This document shows, one piece after another, positions 1 to 6,841 of a DNA stretch of 37,866 nucleotides. A program made the translations under genes and the position numbers. The number at the start of each line of letters is the position of its first letter. Position 1 is the first letter of the stretch. The notes beneath the pieces were generated by a model, which made no database searches, was not told the DNA's origin, and saw only the letters and a program-made list of their open reading frames with translations. Source of the stretch: Pseudomonadota bacterium (GTDB lineage: Bacteria > Pseudomonadota > Alphaproteobacteria > Sphingomonadales > Sphingomonadaceae); contig CAUJIW010000079.1 in assembly GCA_963205175.1 (NCBI GenBank), positions 1-37,866 of the forward strand, read 5' to 3'.

Positions 1-1
1 G

Positions 2-853
2 CAGGGCAACCTCGCCCATTATGTACCGGTGCCGCTGCCGGGGCCGCGGCTGCCGCACGACATGACCTTCACCGCCAACCACGCCATTCTCAACGACCTG
101 CCGATGTTCTGGGAACCGTCGCTGCTGGCCAAGGGCATCCACGCCGCCCGGCTGCACCCGGAACTGCCCAGCCGCTTCGCCATCCTGCCGCGTTACGGCC
201 AGACCGACGACATCCGCTGGTTCGAGGCCGACCCCACCTACATCCTGCACTTCCTCAATGCCTATGAGGATGGCGACGAGATCATCATGGATGGCTATTT
301 CCAGGAAAACCCGTCGCCGGCGCCGCTGGCCGACGCGCCGGGCGGCTTCGGCCAGATGATGGCCTTCGTCGACGAGCATTCCTTCCGGCCCAAGCTGCAC
401 CGCTGGCACTTCAACCTCAAGACCGGCAAGACGCGGGAATATCACCTCGACGACCGCATTCTCGAATTCGGCATGTTCAACCAGCGCTACGCCGGCAAGC
501 CGTATCGCTACGCCTATTCGACCTGGACCCAGCCGGGCTGGTTCCTGTTCAAGGGCTTCGTCAAGCACGACCTGGTGACCGGCGAGTCCTGGTCGGTCGG
601 CCTGCCCGAGGGCCGCTACGCCAGCGAGGCGCCGTTCGCGCCGCGCATCAACGCACGCGACGAGGACGACGGTTATCTGGTCAGCTTCATCATCGACGAG
701 AATAACCAGAGCTCCGAGTGCGTGCTGATCGACTGCAAGCGCTTCGCCGACGGGCCGGTGGCGCGCATCGCCCTGCCGCACAAGATCTCCAGCGGCACCC
801 ACAGCGTGTGGGCCGACCGCGCCTTCATCCGGGACGGGATGCTTGCCGGCTGA
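2..853 (+). CDS. Carotenoid oxygenase / lignostilbene-type dioxygenase, 3' part (5' end outside window)
   Basis: Fe(II)-dependent carotenoid-cleavage-oxygenase family, which splits a C=C bond with O2 into two carbonyls (carotenoids, apocarotenoids or stilbenes). The frame is open from base 2, and the GTG at 29 is internal, so the gene begins before the window. About 283 residues are visible, the C-terminal 60% of a usual ~480-residue enzyme. It aligns by eye with the full-length paralogue at 12056-13513 (shared LPGPRLPHDM block). Three of the four iron-binding histidines are visible: LPHDM, ILHFLNAYEDGD and SGTHSVW. The following SnoaL-like genes are on the same strand and close behind, so they are probably co-transcribed. 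A 28-bp-period duplication spans its stop codon. The cleaved substrate cannot be told. Confidence 0.9.
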   Translation, partial: QGNLAHYVPVPLPGPRLPHDMTFTANHAILNDLPMFWEPSLLAKGIHAARLHPELPSRFAILPRYGQTDDIRWFEADPTYILHFLNAYEDGDEIIMDGYFQENPSPAPLADAPGGFGQMMAFVDEHSFRPKLHRWHFNLKTGKTREYHLDDRILEFGMFNQRYAGKPYRYAYSTWTQPGWFLFKGFVKHDLVTGESWSVGLPEGRYASEAPFAPRINARDEDDGYLVSFIIDENNQSSECVLIDCKRFADGPVARIALPHKISSGTHSVWADRAFIRDGMLAG

Positions 854-887
854 TGCCGGCGGCGGGAGAATGGCCGGCTGATGCCGG
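845..887. repeat. 28-bp-period partial tandem duplication across a stop codon
   Basis: The 15 bases GCCGGCTGATGCCGG at 845-859 recur exactly at 873-887. The first copy contains the TGA (851-853) that ends the dioxygenase. The period of 28 is not a multiple of three, so the second TGA is out of frame. It resembles the stop-spanning repeats at 3431-3520, 19436-19475 and 19485-19538. Confidence 0.7.
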
Positions 888-924
888 TGGGGGCGACAAC
901 GAGACCAAAAAACGGGAGGGCAGG

Positions 925-1326
925 ATGACAGGCGAGGACATGCGCGACTTCGCGCGGCGCTTCATGGCCGCGATCCAGGCCGGCGACGCCGAGACGCTGC
1001 GCGGGCTTTATCACCCGGACGCGACGATCTGGCACAACACCGATGGCATCGAGCAGAGCGTGGAGCAGAACCTCAGGCTGATGGCCTGGATGCAGCGCAC
1101 CTTGCCCGACCGCACCTACCGGGTGCAGCGGGTCGAGGCCCTGCCGGATGGCTTCGTGCAGCAGCATGCGCTGGAAGCGACACTGCCCAACGGCCAGCCG
1201 TGGCGGCTGGATGCCTGCGCCATCGTCCGCGTCACCGACGGCCGGGTGACGCGGCTCGACGAATATCTCGACTCCGGCCAGGCCAACCAGCTCAGCGCCG
1301 CGCTGGCCGGCCAGGGGCGGCCATGA
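925..1326 (+). CDS. SnoaL/NTF2-like protein, first of three in tandem
   Basis: A 133-residue protein with the small alpha+beta-barrel NTF2/SnoaL pattern: N-terminal helix (DFARRFMAAIQAGDAETLRGLY), an 'HPDATIWHNTDG' strand, and a C-terminal 'DGRVTRLDEYLD' strand. Members of this fold are isomerases, cyclases, epoxide hydrolases or ligand-binding proteins. The ATG at 925 is preceded by GGGAGGG at 914-920; the frame stays open upstream to 718 but that part overlaps the dioxygenase and has no ribosome site. Its stop overlaps the next start as ATGA (1323-1326), implying translational coupling. No signal peptide, so cytoplasmic. The exact reaction is unknown. Confidence 0.82.
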   Translation: MTGEDMRDFARRFMAAIQAGDAETLRGLYHPDATIWHNTDGIEQSVEQNLRLMAWMQRTLPDRTYRVQRVEALPDGFVQQHALEATLPNGQPWRLDACAIVRVTDGRVTRLDEYLDSGQANQLSAALAGQGRP

Positions 1327-1766
1327 CCGACGCCACAACTGGCCACCGCGCGACACTGCGGGCGATCATCGCCGCCTGGCAGGCCAAGGACATCGACGGC
1401 GTGCTCGCCCATGTGGCCGACGACATCGTCTGGCACTACGCCGCCCCCGGCCTGCCGCCGGTGCACGGCAAGGCGGCAATGGCCCGGCTGCTGCAACGGT
1501 TTCTGGCAGACATGCACAACATCCGCTGGCAACTGTTCGCCATTGCCGAGGCCGGCGACCGGCTGCTGCTGGAAGGCGTCGACGCCTACGACACCAGCGA
1601 TGGCCGCCCGGTCGCGGTGCCCTATGCCGGCGTGCTGGAGTTCCGCGACGGCCGGGTGACCGGCTGGCGCGACTATGTCGACCTCGGCGTGATCGCCGCC
1701 CAGCGCCAGGGCGAGGCCGCCACACCCCACCTGCGCGCCCTGCTGGCACGGGAGGCCGTGCTGTGA
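1323..1766 (+). CDS. Limonene-epoxide-hydrolase-like/SnoaL-like protein, second of three
   Basis: A 147-residue NTF2-fold protein with the block order of limonene-1,2-epoxide hydrolase: DDIVWHY near residues 33-39, EGVDAY at 84-89, VPYAGVLEFRDGRV, and WRDYVD at 115-120. In characterised epoxide hydrolases of this family an Arg-x-Asp pair plus a second Asp activate water. Here the two Asp positions are kept (D87, D117) but the Arg is Gly85, so hydrolase chemistry is doubtful and an isomerase or binding role is possible. It starts inside the preceding stop (ATGA) and ends inside the next start (GTGA at 1763-1766). It is closely related to the next gene, suggesting tandem duplication. Cytoplasmic, no signal peptide. 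Confidence 0.82.
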   Translation: MTDATTGHRATLRAIIAAWQAKDIDGVLAHVADDIVWHYAAPGLPPVHGKAAMARLLQRFLADMHNIRWQLFAIAEAGDRLLLEGVDAYDTSDGRPVAVPYAGVLEFRDGRVTGWRDYVDLGVIAAQRQGEAATPHLRALLAREAVL

Positions 1767-2293
1767 CATCCGCGCCGATCCTCCATCGCCGCGCCGTGCT
1801 GGCCAGCGCCCTGGCGGTCACGACAACCGCCGTCCCCACGCCCGTTCATGCGGCCACACCGGCCCCGCGTCTGTTGCCGGTGTTGCAGGCGCTGATCAGC
1901 GCCTGGCACCGCCTCGATGTCGAAGGCGTGCTGGCGCTCGTCACCGACGACATCGTCTGGCAGAACAGCGGCGGCTATGCGCCGGCCATCGAGGGCAAGC
2001 CCGCCATGCGCGAAGCCTTGCAGGGCATGGCCAGGGTCATCCGGTCGAACCACTGGCGGCTGTTCGACGTGGCGGAAGCCGGTGACCGGCTGTTCATGGA
2101 AGGCGTCGACGAGTTTCACCTCGTCTCCGGCCAGCACATCGCCCTGCCCTATGCCGGCGTGCTGGAGTTCCGTGCCGCGCGCATCCGCCGCTGGCGGGAA
2201 TATTACGACGGCCGGCTGGCGGCGGCGATGAAGGCCGGCGGCCCCATCCCCGCTGCCGTGCGCCAGCTCATCGACCGCCCGGCGCTGGGCTGA
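1763..2293 (+). CDS. Exported limonene-epoxide-hydrolase-like/SnoaL-like protein, third of three
   Basis: A 176-residue protein with an N-terminal export signal: HRRAVLAS then an alanine/valine-rich stretch ending PVHA (residues ~8-30). The RR pair suggests Tat export, but Sec is possible. The mature part repeats the layout of its upstream neighbour: DDIVWQN (62-68), EGVDEF (113-118), LPYAGVLEFRAARI and WREYYD (144-149). The family's catalytic Arg is Gly114 and the final catalytic Asp is Glu146, while the Asn of WQN is kept. It starts at GTG 1763 overlapping the previous TGA. Its 3' end overlaps the convergent DapB-like gene by 26 bases (2268-2293). Likely periplasmic, function unknown. Confidence 0.82.
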   Translation: MTSAPILHRRAVLASALAVTTTAVPTPVHAATPAPRLLPVLQALISAWHRLDVEGVLALVTDDIVWQNSGGYAPAIEGKPAMREALQGMARVIRSNHWRLFDVAEAGDRLFMEGVDEFHLVSGQHIALPYAGVLEFRAARIRRWREYYDGRLAAAMKAGGPIPAAVRQLIDRPALG

Positions 2294-3392
2294 CGGACGC
2301 TGGACTGACTGGCACGCCGACAGCCGCGCGGCCCGGCGGCACCAGAACGCCCCGGAACGGCGTCGCCAGCGGCCGCGTGTGCAGCCCCGGCGGGGCGGCA
2401 CAGACCACGGGAATGCTGTTCACCACCATCGCCGCCACCGCCAGCTGCTCGGCGGAGGTGGTGGCGGTGTCGGCGGCGTTCCTGACCAGATCGACGCGGA
2501 TCGCCACGTCCGGCTGGCCGGTGATCTTCACCTGCCACAGCGAGGGTTCCGCGCCGCCCAGATGCGCGTGCTCCATGTACCAGTGGATCGACATGGTGAG
2601 CCGGGGCTGGCCCGCCACCACGCCATGCCAGCGCCAGTTGATGTGACTGACCGTACCCCGGGCGATGGTGCCGGCGCCGATGACCAGATCGTCGGTGGCG
2701 GCGAACACCCGGTGATCGGTGTCGACGCGCTCCAGCGTCAGGTTGAGGTGACGCGCCATGGCCGACAGCACCTCGGTGTACATGCCGTTGAGCGACGAGG
2801 CCGGACCCCACGCCGGATCGTTGGCGTCCACCCGCGCCGGGTCGGCGCCGAAGCCCAGCACCTTGAACACATAGTCGGGCTGGCGCACGGCGCGACAGTC
2901 GACGCTCTCCACCACCTCCACATGCTCCAAGGCGGAACACAGGCCGGAGGCCACCACGGCGAGTTGTTCGGCGGCGAAGCCGGGGTTGAGCCCGGCGGCC
3001 ATCAGGGTGGTGCCGCCAGTGGCGCAGGCGGCCGCCAGCGCCTCGGCGCGCGTGCCCTGCCAGTAGGCGGGGTCGGAATAGCCGTTGATGCTGATGACGT
3101 TCTTGCCGCTGGCCAGCAGCCTGAGAATATCGGCATCATGCGAGCCATAGGGCGGCGCGATACGGGCACAGTGGATCACCACGTCCGCCTCCAGCGCCAG
3201 AATCGCCTCGACATCGCGGGTGGCGATGACGCCGGTGGGCGCCCGGCGGGCAATGTCGCCGGCGTCACGGCCTTCCTTTTTCTCGCCATAGACATACAGG
3301 CCGACCAGCTCCATCGCCGGATGGTCGATCACCGCCTGCAGGCAGGAGCGGCCCATGGCGCCGGTGGCCCATTGAATCACGCGGTAGGTCAT
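2268..3392 (-). CDS. DapB-like NAD(P)-binding oxidoreductase (dihydrodipicolinate-reductase-like family)
   Basis: A 374-residue protein that starts with a Rossmann nucleotide-binding segment (VIQWATGAMGRS, residues 5-16) like the N-terminal domain of dihydrodipicolinate reductase. It is far longer than DapB (~270) and sits in no lysine context. It resembles the group annotated as NAD(P)H-dependent amine dehydrogenase/2,4-diaminopentanoate-dehydrogenase-like proteins, common in actinobacteria and sphingomonads and mostly uncharacterised. The ATG at 3392 has a purine-rich AGGGGAAAG upstream. It lies downstream of the SDR gene on the same strand, 97 bases away, and a 30-bp triplication fills that gap. 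The C-terminal ~20 residues (PGRAAVGVPVSPAS...) look non-conserved. Probably a dehydrogenase step of the island's pathway; substrate unknown. Confidence 0.78.
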   Translation of the reverse strand: MTYRVIQWATGAMGRSCLQAVIDHPAMELVGLYVYGEKKEGRDAGDIARRAPTGVIATRDVEAILALEADVVIHCARIAPPYGSHDADILRLLASGKNVISINGYSDPAYWQGTRAEALAAACATGGTTLMAAGLNPGFAAEQLAVVASGLCSALEHVEVVESVDCRAVRQPDYVFKVLGFGADPARVDANDPAWGPASSLNGMYTEVLSAMARHLNLTLERVDTDHRVFAATDDLVIGAGTIARGTVSHINWRWHGVVAGQPRLTMSIHWYMEHAHLGGAEPSLWQVKITGQPDVAIRVDLVRNAADTATTSAEQLAVAAMVVNSIPVVCAAPPGLHTRPLATPFRGVLVPPGRAAVGVPVSPASVSPAPGGR

Positions 3393-3430
3393 GGTCTTGC
3401 TTTCCCCTGCTGGCGACGAAAAATGCCGGT

Positions 3431-3520
3431 CATGGTTTGGTTGCGGCGACGCCCGCCGATCATGGTTTGGTTGCGGCGACGCCCGCCGGTCATGGTTTGG
3501 TTGCGGCGACCCCCGCCGCG
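3431..3520. repeat. 30-bp tandem repeat, three copies, spanning the SDR stop codon
   Basis: Units at 3431-3460, 3461-3490 and 3491-3520, each beginning CATGGTTTGGTTGCGGCGAC. They differ at one to a few bases near their ends. Read on the minus strand each unit encodes GVAATKP followed by TGA. The first unit reached is the real C-terminus of the SDR (stop 3490-3492), and the other two repeat the same stop codon in frame because 30 is a multiple of three. This is typical of slipped-strand expansion. Confidence 0.93.
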
Positions 3521-4239
3521 AGGGACCGTTTCAGCGTATGCGGATCGCGGGCCAGAAAGGCGCGCACTGAAATCGCGTGCGGGTCGGTGTCGTGCTCGTC
3601 GATGTTATGTTTGGCCGCCAGCAGGCCGGCACGGGCGACCGCGCGCGGCGTGCTTTTCTCCACCCCCGTCACGTGGCTCGCCATGCGGGTATCCACCGAG
3701 CCGACGATCAGCGCCGCGACATGGGTGCCCTGCGGCGCCAGTTCGGCGCGCAGACAGTCGCTGGCGGCGCGGGCGGCGAATTTCGAGGGGCTGTAGCCGC
3801 CCATCTCCGGCACCGCGACGATGCCGCCGGCCGACAGCACGTTGAGGATGGCGCCACCGCCGTTGGCCTTGAGGATGGGTGCGAACGCCCGGCACATGGC
3901 GACCAGGCCGATATAATTGGTCTCGATCTCCTGGCGCAGGGCGCTCATGTCGGCCGCTCCCAGCAGGGTCTGCCGGTTGAAGGCGCCGGCGTTGTTGATC
4001 AGCAGGTTGACGTCGGGGCAGCGCGCGGCGGCCGCCTGCACGTCCTCGGGGCGCGTGACGTCGAGCTGCACCGCGACCAGCCGGTCAGGCGCGCGTGCCG
4101 CCACACCTTGGGCATCGGCAAGCGTGCGGGCCGCGACATAGACCCGGGCCGCCCCCTGCTCCAGCAGTTCCTCGACGAACCCCTCGCCGATACCGCGATT
4201 GCCGCCGGTCACCAGTGCCGTGCACCCTGCGATCTTCAT
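3490..4239 (-). CDS. Short-chain dehydrogenase/reductase (SDR)
   Basis: A 249-residue classical SDR with the NAD(P) motif TGGNRGIG (residues 11-18), NNAG (82-85) and the catalytic set Ser136, Tyr149 and Lys153 (YSPSK). It would oxidise an alcohol or reduce a carbonyl; cofactor and substrate are not clear. The ATG at 4239 follows AGGGGAGG. It is first in a probable two-gene unit with the DapB-like gene. A copy of the island's promoter motif lies 45 bases upstream (4284-4299). The C-terminus ends inside the 30-bp tandem repeat, so the last residues AGVAATKP may be a product of the repeat expansion. Confidence 0.92.
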   Translation of the reverse strand: MKIAGCTALVTGGNRGIGEGFVEELLEQGAARVYVAARTLADAQGVAARAPDRLVAVQLDVTRPEDVQAAAARCPDVNLLINNAGAFNRQTLLGAADMSALRQEIETNYIGLVAMCRAFAPILKANGGGAILNVLSAGGIVAVPEMGGYSPSKFAARAASDCLRAELAPQGTHVAALIVGSVDTRMASHVTGVEKSTPRAVARAGLLAAKHNIDEHDTDPHAISVRAFLARDPHTLKRSLAAGVAATKP

Positions 4240-4283
4240 GTCCAGCCTCCCCTGTTATTGTGCAGGTCGGGCTAGCATACAGA

Positions 4284-4299
4284 GTATGATAATGAAAGT
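4284..4299 (-). promoter_or_regulatory. Island promoter motif, copy 1 (SDR operon)
   Basis: Minus strand reads ACTTTCATTATCATAC, 45 bases before the SDR start. It matches the left two-thirds of the motif shared with seven other sites; the right half (CCATAAAG) is not recognisable. The CATTAT within it could be a -10 element. Confidence 0.55.
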
Positions 4300-4342
4300 G
4301 GTTTACCGATCCCCGCCGGAGCGACTGACCGAGTTCAGGCGG

Positions 4343-5299
4343 TCAGACCGTCGCTGTCGTCGCCGCGTCATGCGACCGGGCTTCATGCACCACCGCCGTG
4401 ACGTCATCCGCCCGGATCGGCTGCCGGCAATGGCTGCACACCACCTGCGGGTCGAGCGGCTTGCCGCAGTGCTTGTGGGTGAGCCGCAGCGGCGGGCCTT
4501 CCGGCGCGCAGTAATATTTGTCACCCCAGCGCATCAGCATCAGCAGCACCGGGTAATAGTCGACGCCCTTGCGGGTCAGCCGATATTCGTCGCGCGGCGG
4601 GTTGGTGGCGTACTGGCGGGCGCGCAGCACGCCAAAGCCGATCAGCCAGTTCAGCCGGTCGGACAGGATATTGGTGGCGATCGCCGTATCCTGGCGGATT
4701 TCCTCGAAGCGATTGAGACCGGTGAACACCGAGCGCATGATCAGGCTGGCCCAGCGATCGCCCATCAACTGGGCGGCGTCCTCCATCAGCGAGGTGGCAT
4801 CGCCGGCACTGGCACGCTGCTGCCGCCGGCGGCTGTAGACCGGGCGCATCAGGCCGACACCGGGGCCGGCGGTCCAGTCCACCTGGGTGGCGTCGATGGT
4901 CTCGCCGCAGCTGCCGCACGCCGGCGTCGGTTCGAACACATGGCCGCACGTCTTGTGGGTCAGCTCGATACGGATCTTGCCCTCGTGCGAGCCCCAGCGC
5001 TGTTCCCAGCGCAGCAGCATCAGCGAGGTCCAGTAAAGATCGCGACCCTTGGCGGTGAGCAGGTATTCGTAGCGGGGCGGCCGGGCGTTGTATTGCCGGG
5101 TTTCCAGCAGGCCGGCCTGGGTCAGCTGCTTCAGCCGGTCGCTCAGCAGCGCCTTGAGCAGGCCGGTACGCTCCTGCAAGGCGGAAAAGTGACGGGTACC
5201 CAGCCAGCAGGCTTCGAGAATCAGCAGGGTCGGCGTATCGCCCACGACTTCGAGCGCACGCCAGATCGAGCAGGTACGGATCATGTGGTCAAGCTGCAT
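4343..5299 (-). CDS. Double-domain HxlR-type transcriptional regulator with two zinc-ribbon-like tails
   Basis: A 318-residue protein made of two similar halves. Each half has an HxlR winged-helix domain (first ~10-100, with LLILEACWLGTRHFSAL and LSDRLKQLTQAGLLE; second ~175-265, with SLIMRSVFTGLNRFEEI and LSDRLNWLIGFGVL). Each is followed by a short ribbon with the same spacing, H-K-x-C-x9-C-x2-C (ending CGSC and CSHC). Ordinary HxlR proteins are ~110-150 residues and dimerise, so this looks like a fused dimer with metal-binding tails. It is the only regulator in the island and sits between two transcription units that carry the shared motif, making it the best candidate for reading that motif. 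No good ribosome site is visible before the ATG at 5299. Confidence 0.88.
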   Translation of the reverse strand: MQLDHMIRTCSIWRALEVVGDTPTLLILEACWLGTRHFSALQERTGLLKALLSDRLKQLTQAGLLETRQYNARPPRYEYLLTAKGRDLYWTSLMLLRWEQRWGSHEGKIRIELTHKTCGHVFEPTPACGSCGETIDATQVDWTAGPGVGLMRPVYSRRRQQRASAGDATSLMEDAAQLMGDRWASLIMRSVFTGLNRFEEIRQDTAIATNILSDRLNWLIGFGVLRARQYATNPPRDEYRLTRKGVDYYPVLLMLMRWGDKYYCAPEGPPLRLTHKHCGKPLDPQVVCSHCRQPIRADDVTAVVHEARSHDAATTATV

Positions 5300-5689
5300 G
5301 GCGCCCGGCTAACCCCAGATTGCGGCACTGTTTGGGCGAGTCGGCTGTGCAAGGCACCGCCCGACAAGCGGCCTGCCTCGCCGGCGCGCGCCTGATATCC
5401 CGTGACGTCACCATGCCTGCCATCATCCCCCCGTCGGACGGCGCTCGCCCGACCGGGTTTCAGCATAAGGCCTCCGCGACGCTGAACCAAGCCGGCTTGT
5501 CGAGCCGGCCCGTGACGGATCGCGCAGCCGGCTGCCTGCGCCCTTGATTTATTACTTGCATAGAAATACCAACAAAGGATCGTCCCGGGGGACTCGCCAA
5601 TCCGCCCGCGCCGCCATCGCCGACAAGGGCACGCAACGGACAAGACGGGCGCCGCCGCTGGCACCCGCGCATTGGGGGACAAACGCCGC
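5300..5689. other. Divergent intergenic region, regulator / thiolase-like gene
   Basis: 390 bases without a supported gene. It contains the 10-bp perfect palindrome GTGACGTCAC (5402-5411) about 100 bases upstream of the regulator. It also has a hairpin GCCGGCT/AGCCGGC (5491-5497 and 5503-5509, loop TGTCG), the island motif at 5552-5575, and GGGGGAC (5674-5680) as ribosome site for the ATG at 5690. Confidence 0.6.
5552..5575 (+). promoter_or_regulatory. Island promoter motif, copy 2 (thiolase-like/NMO operon)
   Basis: The plus strand has ACTTGCATAG, then AAA, then TACCAACAAAG, in an AT-rich patch of otherwise GC-rich DNA and 114 bases before the ATG. It keeps both halves of the shared motif and a possible -10 within GCATAGAAAT. 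Confidence 0.65.
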
Positions 5690-6841
5690 ATGACCGAAGC
5701 CTACATTCACGCCGCCTTGCGCACGCCACGCGGCAAGGCCCGCCCCGACGGCGCGCTGGCCGGCCTGACCCCGCCTGGCCTGGTGGCGGCACTGGTCGAG
5801 GCGCTTGCCGGTCGCGGCCACGACCCGCGCGGCCGGGCGGAACGGCTGGTACTGGGCTGCGTCGGCCAGGTTGGCGCCCAGGGCGGCCATCTGGCGATGG
5901 TGAGCAAGTTCCACGCCGGCCTGCCGGATAACGTGGCCACCCAGACGCTCAACAATTTCTGCGCCTCCGGGCTGTCCGCCATCGGCGCCGGGGCCGCCGC
6001 CATTGTCGCCGGTCAGGCCCGGTGGGTGCTGGCGGGCGGTGTCGAGATGATGAGCCGGGTGCCGTTCATGGCCGACAAGGCGGACTATTACACCGCCACC
6101 GACCTGCCGCCGCGCCAGCGCTACATTCAGGTCGCGCTCGCCGCCGACCTGCTGGCGACAACCGAGGGCATCAGCCGGGCGGAACTCGACGCCTGCGCGC
6201 TCGCCTCCCAGCAGCGCGCCGCCGCCGCCGAGAGCCAGCCGGCGCTGCTGGCCTCGCGCATCGCCGTCAACGGCCTGACGCGGGAGGAAACCGTGCGCCC
6301 GCCGCTCGATGCCGCGCGACTGGCGGCACTCGAACCCGCCTTTGCCGCGCTGGCCGAACCTTATGCCGAGGCGCTGGAGGGCGCGGCCCTCGATTTTCGT
6401 CACACCGTCGCCCACGCGCCGCCGATGGCCGATGGCGCCGGTCTGGCGTTGCTGGGCCCGCGCGACGGCGCCATTGCCCGCATCGTCGCCGTCGCCGAGG
6501 CCGGCGGCGACCCGCGCGCCTCGCTCACCGCAGGGTTCGCGGCGATGGACCAGGTGCTGGCCCGTGCCGGCCTGCCGCTCGCCGCGATGGACCGCATCGA
6601 GTTCATGGAAGCCTTCGCCGTCGTCATCGCCAAATTTCTGCGCGACCGCGCGCCAGACCCGGCGAGGGTCAACGTCGGTGGCGGCCACCTCGCCAAGGGC
6701 CACCCGATGGGCGCGACCGGCGCCATTCTGCTGTCCAGCCTGATCGACGCGCTGGCCGCCTGCGGCGGCCGCTACGGCTTGGTGGTGGCCACCGGCGCCC
6801 AGGGCGTCGGTACGGCGATGATCGTGGAGTATCTGCAATGA
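5690..6841 (+). CDS. Thiolase-family protein with altered active site
   Basis: A 383-residue thiolase-fold protein (acetyl-CoA acyltransferase family). The acyl-accepting cysteine is present (NNFCASGLSA, Cys91), as is the GHP histidine (KGHPMGATGA, His338). Two other catalytic elements are changed. The family's NEAFA reads MEAFA (Met306), and the C-terminal cysteine of the C-x-G-G-G-x-G loop is Thr368 in ATGAQGVG. Such a protein may bind or transfer acyl groups without normal Claisen chemistry, or act on an unusual thioester. The ATG at 5690 is chosen because GGGGGAC lies 9 bases upstream; an in-frame TTG at 5672 has no such site. The stop overlaps the next ATG (ATGA), so translation is coupled to the NMO-like gene. 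Confidence 0.85.
   Translation: MTEAYIHAALRTPRGKARPDGALAGLTPPGLVAALVEALAGRGHDPRGRAERLVLGCVGQVGAQGGHLAMVSKFHAGLPDNVATQTLNNFCASGLSAIGAGAAAIVAGQARWVLAGGVEMMSRVPFMADKADYYTATDLPPRQRYIQVALAADLLATTEGISRAELDACALASQQRAAAAESQPALLASRIAVNGLTREETVRPPLDAARLAALEPAFAALAEPYAEALEGAALDFRHTVAHAPPMADGAGLALLGPRDGAIARIVAVAEAGGDPRASLTAGFAAMDQVLARAGLPLAAMDRIEFMEAFAVVIAKFLRDRAPDPARVNVGGGHLAKGHPMGATGAILLSSLIDALAACGGRYGLVVATGAQGVGTAMIVEYLQ

Noticed and set aside
3431..3520. CRISPR-like array
   Set aside because: Units are directly adjacent with no spacers and only three copies; it is a simple tandem repeat.
3437..3796. Plus-strand 119-residue open frame starting in the 30-bp repeats
   Set aside because: Its repetitive start is just the reverse reading of the SDR's stop-region repeat and the rest is antisense to the SDR.
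5802..6841. Thiolase-like gene as a pseudogene because catalytic residues are missing
   Set aside because: The frame is intact at full family length, coupled to the next gene, and the remaining motifs are well kept; altered function is more likely than decay.
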